Source: Voacanga thouarsii (lineage: Eukaryota > Streptophyta > Magnoliopsida > Gentianales > Apocynaceae). From it: DNA of 64,000 nucleotides. Where the stretch lies: assembly GCA_026120185.1 (NCBI GenBank), contig JANUWF010001110.1:2663501-2727500 (forward strand). The letters are read 5' to 3'. The position numbers were made by a program, and so were the translations under genes. Every line of letters starts with the position of its first letter. The stretch's first letter is position 1. Below the pieces are notes generated by a model. That model was not told the DNA's origin. It did not search any database and was given only the letters and a program-made list of their open reading frames with translations. This document shows, one piece after another, positions 46,542-58,694 of this stretch.

Positions 46542-47330
46542 ATGATTGGTGGAGGTACTTTTAGTCATTTGGCCGTTATTCTTTGAGAGAACAAGTTAAC
46601 GGGTCCAAATTGTGTGGACTGGAAAAGGAACTTGGACATAATACTTACTGCTAAGAAGTATAAGTATGTCCTCTACGAAACCTGCCCTATTATCAGGGAA
46701 CGTTCCACTGATGTTGAGTGCAAGGTTGAAAAGGCATAGAAGAAGGCCGATGAGATAGCACGTTGCTATATGTTGGCCACAATGTCTAATATGCTTCAGT
46801 ACAAACACAAGCACGTGGCCACTGAGTACGATATTGGCCAATCATTCGCCACAATGTTCGCCGCTAAGAGCCGACCCACAAGGCAGGACGCTCTTAGGAC
46901 GATCGTATAGACTAAGATAGTTGAGGGAGCATCAGTCATGGGGCATATGCTCAAAATAATTGATGTTTTTGAGGAAGCGGAAGTCTTAGGGGCAGTTATT
47001 GACCTCGAGAGCCAAGTAGATATGGTTATCAAATCTCTGCTGGGCTCTTTTACTTAGTTCAAGTTGAACTACAACATGGCTAAGTTATACATGAGTTTAA
47101 CTGAGTTAATGAAAGAGCTACAGGTAGTAGAAAAAGTCATGAGCCCCAGTCTAAGACTATGATTGCTAGGGCTTCTTCTTCAATAACTGGGCCTAAGCCC
47201 AAGAAGTTCAAGAAAAATAAAGGAAATGCAGTAGCCCAGCCCAAGAACCAGCCTAACAAGACAAAAAACAAGTGCTTCAAGTGCGGGTAGAAGGGACACT
47301 AGAAAAAGAATTGTCCAGAGTTTCAAGCCA
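46542..47330 (+). pseudogene. CopA2 gag pseudogene
   Basis: From the ATG at 46542: MIGGGTFSHLAVIL, a stop, then NCVDWKRNLDIILTA, ARCYMLATMSNMLQ, MFAAKSRPTRQDALRTIV. The knuckle has all four ligands (CFKCG ... GH ... NC, 47276-47315), but two TAG codons lie inside it (47288-47290 and 47300-47302), and another TAG at 47055-47057. All three coincide with stops in CopA1. The shared changes are CAG or TGG to TAG. Confidence 0.88.
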
Positions 47331-48566
47331 AGAAAAACCCTACAGGTATTGTTCTCTATCTAGAGTTAGTTTCAATAGTTGGATCAATTTCACTTGGATT
47401 GTTGATTCTGGTGCCACTGATTAGTATCTGTAACTCCTTGCAGGGGTTTAGGAAGATAAGAAGACTCCAGAAGGGCGAGCATGGACTACATGTAGGAAAT
47501 AGAGCACAAGTATGGGCCCTTACATGTTTTTTATTGTAATAGAGTAGTTATTTTGAAGGACATTTTATATGTACCTGGATTTAGATAGAATTTAGTCTCA
47601 GTTGCAAGACTTATAAATTAGGAATATTCTGTTTCTTTCCATTCTGGTATTACTGTTAGTAGAAATAGAGAAGTTCTTTGTTCTAGGCACATGTATGGAA
47701 ACTTATTCTTCTTAAATCCTACAAACAATCAAATAAATAATGCTCAAACTAAATCTTTAAGTAGGAAGAGAAAGACTAATGTCATTGACTCGTATCTTTG
47801 GCATTTAAGGTTAGGTCATATTAACTCAACTAGGATTCAGAGGTTAATCTATGATAGGCCCTTGAGCTTATTAAGATTGGAAAGTTGGCCTCAGTGTGAA
47901 TCCTGCCTTACGGGAAAAATAACCAAAAGGTTGTTCAACCAAAAAGCTGATAGAGCCAATGAGATATTAAGCATTGTTCACACTGATGTGTGTGGTACTT
48001 TGTCTACACTAACTATAGGGGGTTTTGAGTACTTCATCACTTTCATGGATGATTGTACAAGGTTTAGTTATGTCTACCTGATGAGGTACAAGTCTGATTC
48101 TTTTGACAAGTTCAAAGAGCTTAAGATTGAAGTGGATCATCGGAAAGGTAAACTGATCAAAACCTTATAATCGGATCGTGGTGAAGAGTACCTTCTCGGT
48201 GAATTCAAGGATTACATGGTACATCAAGGGATAGTATCCTAGCTCTATGTGCCGGAGACACTCCAACAGAATGAAGTAGTTGAGAGGAGGAACAAGACAT
48301 TAATGGAAATGGTCTGAAGCATAATGTCTCATGCTACTCTTCCAGTCTCTTTTTGAGAATATGTCTTGAAAATAGTGACATATATTCTAAACTTGGTGCC
48401 TCCCAAGGAAGTACCTAAGATGGCCTATGAGATATGGACTGGGCATAAGCCAAGTTTGAATCATCTCAGGATATGGGGCTATCTAACTTATGTGTTGATC
48501 AAGAGAGACAAGTTAGAATTAAGATCGGAATTATGCTATTTTGTTGGGTATCCAAAAGAGAAAAAA
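47331..48566 (+). pseudogene. CopA2 protease and integrase pseudogene, cut by TekS2
   Basis: The protease motif WIVDSGATD is followed by a frameshift and stop. From 47691 there is a good 159-codon stretch: LWHLRLGHINSTRIQRL, CESCLTGKITK (zinc finger), VHTDVCGTL (first Asp), FMDDCTRFSYVYLM. A stop precedes SDRGEEYLL (second Asp), and VVERRNKTLMEM holds the Glu. The C-terminal part (48366-48566) reads AYEIWTGHKPSLNHLRIWGY and CYFVGYPKE, where TekS2 interrupts. It resumes at 52706. Confidence 0.88.
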
Positions 48567-48579
48567 TGTAACACCCCAT

Positions 48580-49073
48580 TACCTAGGCCCAGGCCGAGGA
48601 TGTCGCCCTGTCCATAGGACAAGGGGTCTTTATAACTAGGTCACATAAAATAAAATAAAAGCAATACTTTAAAATCAATCTTATTATAATTCAAAAATAC
48701 ATGAACAAATCCAAAATAAATTGTTTGCTACCATCTCTCAAAACAACACATAAGAAAAATAACATAAAATCTTCAAAGAAAAGGCAACAATTCTAGCTAT
48801 TGACCTCCACAGCAGGATTGACTTGCTACCTAGGCCCAGGCTGGGGATGTCGCCCCGTCCATAGGATAAAGGGTCTTCATAACTAGGTCACATAAAATAA
48901 AATACAAGCAATACATTAAAATCAATCTTATTACAATCCAAAAATTCATGAACAAATCCAAAATAAATTGTTTGCTACCATCTCTCAAAACAACACATAA
49001 GAAAAATAACATAAAGTCTTCAAAGTAAAGGCAACAAGTCTAGCTATTGACCTCCACAACTGGATCGACCTAA
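48580..49073. repeat. Tandem duplication, 2 x 247 bp, at TekS2 sense 3' end
   Basis: Units 48580-48826 and 48827-49073 are nearly identical, both starting TACCTAGGCCCAGG and containing GTCTTNATAACTAGGTCAC and CCATCTCTCAAAACAACACA. The unit is longer than that of TekS1 (136 bp), so the duplications arose independently. Confidence 0.92.
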
Positions 49074-50406
49074 AAACATGTCATAAAAGGTGATGAGATA
49101 AAAATCTCAGTAAGCCCATGTGTGCTTTGATTGTTTTAGATAAAACAGTTCGTGTATGCAAGTTGTAAAATTTCATAAGAGAAAGTGCTGGCAAGCATTA
49201 AATAAATATTAAAAATAAAGAGTGGTGTTTGCTTTTCAAACCGTACATGTGCGTAATAAATACAACCACCCAAAAAGGTAGCCATGGGTTACCACACGTT
49301 GGGCCCCATGACCATATAACGATCAAAATGCCACAATTTGTGCAAGTTGACAAAAGGTAGGTGTATGGCCTATCGGGTGAGATACTCCTCCATCTCTATA
49401 CCCAAACTTACCGGTTGTCTACTCCGGAAACACACAGTCCACATGACTGAAACTTGCTAGCTCGGACCGGCATGACCTACCGGACTGGCATCCTATCCAA
49501 GAAAGACTCACCCCTCAGAGGTGGCCACCTACTAAAAGGCTTACCCTAACCCTTCAAAGACTAGTCCTAGTAGTCTATCCTTATTGAGTACTCAACGTTG
49601 ATTGTCCCATTTGGAAGAAAAATGATCATACATTGATTTACATAGAAATAGCAATTAAGGGTTTCTAAAATTCTTTTCAAAGTTGGGTTTTAGAAAGAGT
49701 TTAGCATTTTGTATAAAACTGCTTGTTTAATTTTCAAATGATTTACTTAACTGAAATAAAAAGGAAAACAATCCTTAATTGCCTTTACAAAATGAATGTC
49801 CATACACATCACATTTTGCTTGCCACAATAAGTTTTGGTCTTCACAAAATTGCATGTAGGAGCTTACCTAATCCTTTGTTTGCTCGAATTTTAAAAATCT
49901 TCCAATAACCCCGCTTGGGGTAAACACAAGACATAAGGTTATACACGAGCTATACTTGCCTTACACAAATAATTCCTAGCTCAACTAATTATAATTATGA
50001 CCTTAATGTCCTAAGTTTTAAGGCTAGCTGATAAAGAATTTTATAAAATAAGTCTAACTTGATTAGTTAAAATAACTAGAGGTTGCAAAATAATTACTAA
50101 TAAGTTATAGGTTCAAATAATAAATCTTGAGTACTATTGTTAATAAATAAACTAGGGTTTAAATGTTGAGTAATCATAATTAATATTAGTAAATGGTAAT
50201 TTAATAATAGTTTTATAATAAATTAAAATTAATTTTTAATTAATTTTCAATAGATAATACATAAATAAATTTTATTACATTTTTGGTTTATAGATAACAA
50301 ATAAAATTTAAATATAAATAATATTTATGAATATAGGTAAAAATTTGAACTATGGTCTACAAGGTCATTAATATTTTATTTATTATTATTACTTATATAA
50401 AAGATC

Positions 50407-50432
50407 ATATATATATATATATATATATATAT
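50407..50432. repeat. (AT)n microsatellite in TekS2
   Basis: Thirteen AT units in an AT-rich part of the LTR. No further function is apparent. Confidence 0.95.
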
Positions 50433-52386
50433 TAGTAAAAGATATTATTTATTTGACTAGTAAAATATTAATATTTCATTTAATATTCCATTTCCAAAAC
50501 TTCCTAGGAATTTCAAAATCTTTAGAGAAAAAATATAATAATAATTTTAATTAAGGTAACAAAATTTTGTTAATTAAAATAACCTAGGATCAACAAGAAC
50601 ATAATCATGGTTTACCTATTGCTCAACAAGAATCATCAACATATTCTCCAACATCAAATAACAAACTAATCCATTCATGAACATAGGCTTAAATCCATAC
50701 ATACTATCACATGGCCAAATCTCTACTAAGCATAATCATAATCATGGCTTCAATGAAAATAAGAATATGAAAATCATACTCACCAAATGTGTCATAACAT
50801 CTAGCATGGTTTAAACATCCAAAATTTTCTGAAGACATGATGAACACACATTGATTCTTAAGGAATTCCATATAGCTTAATCTTGATCATCCATTCTCAT
50901 GTCCTAATCTCAACCCTTTCATACATATGCATATACTCAATCCCCCATTCATATTCTATTCTCCCTATCAACATCTAAGAGACATGAATTCAGAATTAAA
51001 AAGAAGGATTAAGGAGAAATACTTGATTGATGTTTACTTCGATGAAGATTCAAGAAGGTCCACGCGATTGCAAGTCTTGAATTGTCCATGAGAGGAGGAA
51101 AATAGTCATGGTTGTAGTCCACCACTTCAGCTGAGAGAGAGAGAGAGAGAGAGTGCATTAGCATGATACGTTATAGGTTGAATGGAAGAAGATGAACAAA
51201 AGAGTTGTTCTTGGTTACCTTGATGATGTTCTTGAGACTTCAAGAAAAAAAATTTGGTTTTGATCAGAATGCCAATTCTGGTTTTCGAGACTTGACGTTA
51301 TAAATTCCAAAAATGAACTCTAGGGAGTATGTAGGAGTATTCTAGAGTTTTTGAGAGGGATTGGAGGTGTTTAGAGTGGGTTTTGTCTTGAAGAAAGGTA
51401 GTGTATATTCTTGGTGTTCTTGGTGAAAATAGAGAGAATTTGAGAAAGGATGTGCACAAATTTCTGGAGAGTGCTGGCCAAATGGTTTAGGTAGTTCAGG
51501 GATTTCAAATTTCAGCTTAGAGAGGAAGAGAAAAATCTAGTGGTTTGAAATTCAAATGGAGGGATTTGAGAAGTGGTTTGAGGTATAGAATATTTTCATG
51601 GTGTTTGATTGATGGAGGTTTCTTGGAGCTGCATTGGAGCCGGTTGGACTGTTATGTTTTCCTGAAATGAATGAAGAGTGATGGAGTTTTAAGGCTAGCC
51701 AAAATTCAGAGCCCCATGGTAGAGGAATTTCTAGTTATGAAGCTTGGTCCAAGGGTGCTTTCATGGAGCAAATGCTGGAAATTTTCGAAGTTCAAATTGA
51801 AGTTTGAATAGAGTGATCTTAGGAGATATTTGAGGTGTGGTTATGGAGTCCAAGTGTTCAAGGTAAGTGGAGAGGTTAATGGTGTTCAGTTCATGGCTGA
51901 ACAAGTGTTATTTTACAGAGGTTTGAGGGTGGTTTTTCGGCCAAGGCTTTAAGGAAACAAAGCTGGAAATTTCTGGTTTCATGGTGTCCTAAGTTCGAAT
52001 AGTTGCTGCAATTTTTGTGCAGTTTTTTTTTGCAATATTCCAGCCCAATTTGCAAAGGTTTTTGAGAGGTGTTTGAGGGTCCTTTAAGGCTAGTTTCTAG
52101 CCTTCTTTATGGAGGATAAGCAGAGGAGTTTTGCTTGCTTGAAGGCAGAAGAAACAGATTTGATTCCAGGGCGCTATACAGCGAAAACTGCCCAGATTTT
52201 TTTTCTGGTTTGTGCAGTTCGAATTGCACAGAATTTTCAGTTCTTCAAGCTGAATGAATTGGCCATATTTTTGGTAGGAAATGAGCAGGAAACATGGCTG
52301 AGTTTTTTCGAAAGTTAGGCTGACTATCTTTATGGAATGTAAGAAAAATTCAAACTCAACTAAGATAATCATAATAAAAACTTATA

Positions 52387-52456
52387 TGACGGGATTTGAA
52401 CTCATGACCTTAGAGATAAATTCACAAAGCTCTAACTACTAAACCACAACAACTCT
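52387..52456 (-). other. tRNA-like sequence with B-box in TekS2 LTR
   Basis: The minus strand carries GAGTTCAAATCCC (B-box, 52391-52403) preceded by TGGTTTAGTAGTTAGAGC (A-box region). It is the best preserved of the three copies. The B-box lies ~297 bp from the LTR 5' terminus at 52700. Confidence 0.65.
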
Positions 52457-52705
52457 TATTCTTATTTTCTCACCCAAATATTCTTCTTATCTAATCCTCA
52501 AGCTATCTTCCTATTTTGACCTCAAGCAAAATTACCATTTTACCGTTCTTACTCAATAAGCATAACTAAGCCTTTTAAACTATAAACCATAATCCTAAAG
52601 CGTATAAAATCATTCAAAAATATATACATATTCATATAAAGTAATATGATATGCATCCCGACCCCCTTACTCTAGGGTTGGCTTTAGTTGGGGTTTCATA
52701 CAAAA

Positions 52706-54556
52706 TGAGGTTACTTTTATCATCCCGAGGAGTAGAAAGTACTGGTAAGTAATAATGATAGATACTTGGAGGATGATTAAAAATACTTCACTAAAGGTTC
52801 AATGAGATTGGAACTCGAAGAGAAGTTACATTCGGAATTAACTTCTTCAGACCCGATTATGAAATAAGAAGAGGCACAGCCATAAGAATCTGTAAAAATG
52901 GAGCTTCGTCGTAGTCGGAGGGTATCTAGGGTTCCAGAAACATGGACTGGAGAAGCTTTCGAGCTTGTCTCTAACCATCAGGAATAAGATCCTACTAGAT
53001 ATGAGGAGGCTATTGTTGATGCCGATGCAAATCTATGACATGAAGCAATGAAAGCCGAGATTGAGTCTATTTACTTCAATTAGGTTAGGGATCTTATAAC
53101 TTCACTTGAAGGGATAAAACCCATTGGATGTAAGTGGGTATACAAAAGGATAAAGGGAGCGGATGGGAAGGTTTCTTTAAAGCTAGGATTGTGATGAAAT
53201 AGTATATTCAAAAAGAGGGAATCGATTATGAGAAAGCCTTTTCCCCAGTAGCCATGCTTAAGTCCATATTTATCCTCCTTGCCATCGCATGTCATTACGA
53301 CTATGAGATATTACAAATGGATATCAAGACGACATTTCCTAATAGCCATCTTAGTAATGACATCTATATGTCTCAACCGGAAGGTTTTATTGCTAAAGGT
53401 CAAGAACATATGGTTTGCAAGTTTAAGAAGTCCATTTATGGACTTAAGCAGGCATCTAGAGCATGCAATATTTATTTTGACAAGACTGTAAAGTATTATG
53501 ATTTTATTCAAAACGAGAATGAACCATATGTGTACAGAAAATTGGAAGACATAAATGTAGTTTTTCTTGTCTTATATATGGATGATATTCTACTCATTAG
53601 CAATGATGTAGGAACATTATCATCTACTAAAATTTAGCTATCTAGTTAATTCAGTATGAAGGACCTGGGAGAAGCCAGTTACATTCTCGGGATTAAGCTT
53701 CTTAGAAATAGGAAGTAGAGAATGTTAGGATTATCCCAAGCGACATACATTGACAAGATGCTGGCTAAGTATAGCATGGACTCATGCAAGAGAGCTTTAA
53801 TCCCTTGTAGACATGGGTTATCTTTTTGTTCAAATAACTATCCTATGTCCAAAGAAGAAAAAGATAGAATGAGTAGGATTCCCTACGCTTCAGCTGTGGG
53901 AAGTCTTATGTACGCCATGCTGTGCACTAGGCTAGATATCTGCTTTGTCGTTGGCTTAGTTAGCAGATATCAGTCAAACCTTGGGAAGTTCATTGGTAAA
54001 CTGTAAAGCATATTCTCAAGTACCTCAAAGGTACAAGAGATTATACACTGGTTTACAAGGCTGATGACTTAGTTCTTACAGGATACACAGATTCAGATAT
54101 CGAGGCAGATAAAATCCACTAGTGGATATGTCTTCGCCTTGTCTAGATGAGTTTTTTCATGGTGGAGGAGTAGGTAATCTTACATTACTAACTCAGCCAT
54201 GGAAGCTGAGTATGTGGCAGGTTTGGAGGCATCTAAGGAAGTAGTTTGACTTTGGAAGTTCCTTTCAGAACTTGGAATTGTGCTACATATGGACAAACTA
54301 ATTGTGGTGTATTGGGACAACATTGGAACAGTCTCACAATCTAAAGAACCTAGGAACCACAAGAAGGGGAAGCACATCGAGAGGAAGTACCTCCTGATTT
54401 GAGATTTCATCAAGAGATGGAAAATCGTGATGGGACAAATAGCCTGGGAAAACAACCTAGCATATCCCTTCACCAAGCCTTTACCCGAGAGAGTCTTCAA
54501 GAGATACTTAGATGCCATAGGGGTGGGCACCTATAGACTTTCATAGTCTTAAAGTG
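52706..54556 (+). pseudogene. CopA2 integrase tail, reverse transcriptase and RNase H pseudogene
   Basis: The integrase tail resumes (GYFYHP-type context, then SRRVSRVPETWTGE). RT follows: PIGCKWVYKR, then the long clean frame 53254-53637 with MDIKTTFPNSHLSNDIYMSQPEGF, KSIYGLKQASRA and catalytic LYMDDILLISND. The region YILGIKLL, RIPYASAVGSLMYAMLCTRLDICF leads into RNase H with NSTMEAEYVAG (active-site Glu context), KGKHIERKYL and FTKPLPERVFKRYLDAIGV near 54515. The C-terminus is complete, unlike in CopA1. Stops (about 53638, 53648, 53716 and 54247) and frameshifts inactivate it. Confidence 0.88.
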
Positions 54557-54568
54557 CAAGTGGGAGAT
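54557..54568 (+). other. CopA2 polypurine tract
   Basis: CAAGTGGGAGAT immediately precedes the 3' LTR start TGTTGGAATG. It is the usual copia form and is retained here but lost in CopA1. Confidence 0.85.
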
Positions 54569-55526
54569 TGTTGGAATGTATGCCCCCTAGACTAGGTTTC
54601 TAATGTAATTATCGAATTTATTAATAAAAAAATTTATTCTCAAAAAATTTTTTTTTTCTGAATTTACATTTTATTTGTGTACGGTTTACGTTTGGAAAGG
54701 ACCCATTGTGTTTAAGTAAGTGATCAATATGAATGGTGGTTTTTCATAGTAAGGTATGGATCACGGGTTACTTAACACATAAATGTTTGTTCTTAACTGA
54801 TTGGTGAGAATAGGAATCTCATTATACTTAGGTTATTTTATTATGAATTCCAAATGGAGAATGGCTTACCTTTAACCAGTGAGTAGTCTACTCACTTCAT
54901 AGCATGAGCATATTTTGAATAAGTAGAACATGACCTGTAATAGTGATTTATAAAAGTACTATTTAGCAGAAACCCAGACTATTACTGCTACAATGTGGAC
55001 TAATACTCTACCGCTTGAGTATGAGTTGGTGGTTTAACGAAGCTAGGAGTATGTACTTTGATATGTTGTAGTTGAGGTTCTATCGTAGAACCGATATACA
55101 TGTATGTTGGGTATACATAACTAGTTAGTTAAGACAAACTTGTATAAGATAGCTTCTATGCTATATCGCCCTTGTAACTATTCAAATAATCTAAATATCC
55201 AGGGTCTTAGGGAACATGACTTGGTTGTTTACTTTAGGATAGCTCCCTTGGAAAGCGAAAACATTCCAAGGAGTCATGGATCATTGGACTAGAGGTCCAA
55301 GGATGGTAGACACCTTTTAGAGAGGTGTTAGTACACTCTTCCACTCTAAATGTACAACTATGCGTAGAGGGGTATTTTAGTCATAACACATGTAGGTTGG
55401 AGACTTTGCTAATGCAACATTGTCTTTGGAGTCAATATTTTCTTATGGTAATATTAAAAAATATTTAAAATATAAAATACAGCTATTTCTATAGTAGTGG
55501 TATTTTAGTCATTTTAGTAGCCAGGG

Positions 55527-58500
55527 TGTAATACCCCGCCCAAAACTACCTTTAACTATGGGGAAAGGTCATGCACTACATAGTATTTTGCATTTTATGT
55601 GGTAGCTTAGAATTATTTTATTTGCATGGATGCATGTAAATTTTTCCATTGCTCTTGCATTTGAATTAATTGAGGTGAAATAGTGTGTTGTTAAAGATTT
55701 GGTTAAGAGAGGTTTGGTCGAAGATTTGGAAGGATGAATATTGGGGTGGTAAGAACTTCTTGTAGGAAGAATTAGTACTGCAATTGATTTCGAATAGCGA
55801 GAAGGATGGTGATTTTTCCATGGTGGCCCGAGTTCGAATCCTATCTCTTGTGAATCCTAGTTTCTCTTCTTGAAGATTCTTTTCCTTAGAGTTTCCATGT
55901 CTTGGCCGAAAAAGATATAGCAAACTTAGAGAAATTCTAGTGCCATTACTCCAAGGAAATAAGTCTCTATATTTATTTCCTAAATTCAAGGACTTTGATG
56001 TGAATAAAGTTCACTTTTAATTTTCAGCTTTTATTCCTTAGGATTTTCGAAAAAACCCTAGCTAATAATTAAAATTTCAGCTTGATTTTAGGTTAATAGA
56101 TGTTGCCATGGATAGTTGGAATTAATGAGTCATTTTCCTAGTAGGAAACCTTGTTGATTTTAACCCTAGAATGTTAGCTAAAAATCTGGAAAAATTTCCA
56201 GCAAGTGCCGCCACTTCTTGGAGGAATTTTAGCTCAATCCAAACTCTTCTAGGACTAAAGGAAATCTTATCCAAATCCTTGATAAAACCAGATTTTATTC
56301 AATCCTTAATCAACTAGGATTAGAATCCCTTTTCCTAGTTGAATTTCGGAGGCTTTGTGCAAGCACAAGCTACACGAAATTCTTGCACTCCTAATTGCAA
56401 TCAAACTCTTCAAACCCTAGCTCAAATTACCTAGAACAACCTCCACCAAATCAGATTACTCTAGTAACACAAAATCAGATTTTTCTTCACCAAAATTCTA
56501 GAATTTTCGTCCAGCTTATGCCCAAAATTTTCGACAGCTTCGCACTCCAAAACCTACCAAAACTCTTTGTTGATTACGCTAAATTCCAGCACCTAAAAAC
56601 CACACTTTTCTCCTTTGGAATTTCGTTAAAAACAGTAGCCAAAACAGTCCAAAAATTGTCACTCTTGCACAGAATTTTCGCACAGCACTTGCACAGAATT
56701 TTCAGTCACCAAAACTCATACAAACTCTCTCTTATTTTGGCCAAAAAACCTGAACACACTCAACCCTTCTCTTGAGCATTATTTTGGCCAGCCTAGGGAG
56801 CAATTTCAAAACACTTTTCTCCTCTTAATCCCTCTTGAATTCGGCCAGCATCAAAGGTACAGCAAGCTGCAAATTTTTGCCCTTGCTGTCCAAGAAACCT
56901 AAAGCCATTAGGAGTCCTTAGCACCACCATCTAACCCTAAATCAAACTTCTCTAAACCTAAATCACAATAGCCGACACTCCCTCCTTGCCACACGAAAAT
57001 TCCAGCAAATTCTCTCTGCAAATTCTCGAAAAACTCAAGAACTATTCTAAGCAAAAATCGAACACACCTTAAGGTAAGCAAAAATCATCTCAACCTCTTC
57101 ATGCCGTTTTCTCTAATGATTCTTTTCTCCTTCTTCTTCCCTTAAATCACGCCACATAGAGGCTGATTTCATCTTCTTCTTTAATTTTCGATCAAGAGGA
57201 GCAAAGGAGGTAGCTTTTCTCTTCTTTTCAAGCGAACTCGGGACAATCACCATAGGAGTATCGAGACCTCATTACCCGGTTGTTGCAAGGTATGGGAATA
57301 CCCACCCTTGATGCCAAAAGTAAGGTTTAATGATGTCTATTAGTTGGATGAGCATACGGTCATGGTATATAATCTTTGGGGATTGGATAGTTTACTTGGA
57401 TTTAAATAGGGGATTGCGACTTGTTGCAAAAATAAATGAGATTAGAGCATGTTTGAATTAATTGAGACCCTAATCATGATATTATATGGTGTAGATCATG
57501 AGGATAATTGAGGAAAGCAAGCTGTGATTTTATCTCATTTATATGAGGCATATCAAGTAAGTCCTTGCATAAACTCTTTTGTTAAATGTTGTGATGGTAA
57601 GTCCTTGTATAAACCCTTTTGTTAAATGTTGTGATGGCAAGTCTATGTTGTGAAACTTTGTAAAGCTATTGTTGAACTATGATTATTTGGGTTGTAAACG
57701 TGGAAGATTATTCTTTAAACGGTTTTGTCAAACTAATGATTTTATCAAGAAAACTATTCTTTCCTAAATTTTTAGAAAACTCTTTTAGAGAAAAACCACG
57801 TTGTACAAAGCCAAGATATGGAGATATTTTGAATCAGGAATTGACGGATATGTTCGTTGAGTACTCAATAAGGGTAGGCTAACAATACTAGTCTTGGAGG
57901 GCTAGCATAAGTCTTCTGGCAGGAGGCCACCTCCAAAAGATGAACTCTGCTTGAAAAGGCGACAGTGTTGGTTGGTCAGGCCAGTTCGAGCTAGCATTTG
58001 TACCTGGTATGGTATTATTTATATTCCCGGCATGGACACCCGGATGGTTTTGTTAGGTGTAGAGATGGAGGAGTATCTCACCCGGTGATCTGTACATTCA
58101 CCTTGATCAGAACGCCCAACGTGTGGTAATCTGGTCCGGACAAGGTGCACAAAGTATGGTGCCTTGGCCATTTTGTTCTCATGGAGCCCAACGTGTGGTG
58201 ACATGACTGTTTATTCGAATGGAGGATTTATTTTGTACAAAGTGTGACAATGAGAAAAACCCACTCCTTATGAAAAGAGATTGTTTATGACTTGCCAAAT
58301 TATTTCTACAAGTGTTTTACACTTTGCATACACGTACTATTCAAAACACCATGTGCACATACAGGACTTACTGAGATTTATTCTCACACGGTTTTACATC
58401 ATGTGTTCAGGAGATAGATTATGCTGAGTCAGCGGGGCTTTGACAGTAGAGGCTTTTGCTTTTTTTCCTATGCTATTCTAGGAGACTTTTGTCGTTTATA

Positions 58501-58694
58501 CTTCAGAACAATATTTCTTTTATTTCGTATTGCTCCAATTTGAGCCTGATGTAATAAGAGTATTTCTTCATTTATCAAAGTTGATTCTTTTAGAGATTGC
58601 CTTTATATTTTATACCTCGTTTTAAAGACCCCTTGTCTTACGGGATGGAGCGACATCCCCGCCCTTTTAGGGTACGTAGTCGTGGGGTGTTACA
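55527..58694 (+). mobile_element. TekS3: giant solo LTR, sense orientation
   Basis: A 3168-bp unit with TGTAATACCCC ... GGGGTGTTACA ends and a perfect CAGGG duplication (55522-55526 and 58695-58699). It is reversed relative to TekS1 and TekS2. The end region holds GTAATAAGAGTATTTC and the AAAGACCCCTTGTC segment that is at the left end of the others. CCCAACGTGTGG occurs twice (about 58115 and 58188). Frames at 56395-56775 and 55666-55989 have no recognisable domain. Confidence 0.87.
55790..55850 (+). other. tRNA-like sequence with B-box in TekS3 LTR
   Basis: GAGTTCGAATCCT (55830-55842) is a near-consensus B-box, ~303 bp from the LTR start. An A-box-like TAGCGAGAAGG lies ~35 nt upstream. It is on the same strand as the LTR sense, as in TekS1 and TekS2 once their orientation is allowed for. 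Confidence 0.6.

Larger units (their letters stand above)
48567..52700 (-). mobile_element. TekS2: giant solo LTR, chromovirus (Tekay/Del-like) type
   Basis: A 4134-bp unit, TGTAACACCCC on the left and GGGGTTTCATA on the right (terminal CA mutated to TA). The flanks AAAAA (48562-48566) and CAAAA (52701-52705) are an eroded target copy: CopA1 shows the uninterrupted site as CCAAAAGGGACAAAAGGAGG. It has the same orientation and structure as TekS1, with (AT)n at 50407-50432 and (GA)n at about 51131-51151. No coding domains are seen; frames at 52097-52372 are spurious. Confidence 0.85.

Noticed and set aside
56395..56775. 126-codon frame in TekS3
   Set aside because: Low-complexity Asn/Gln/Leu composition within a solo LTR, not matched in TekS1 or TekS2.
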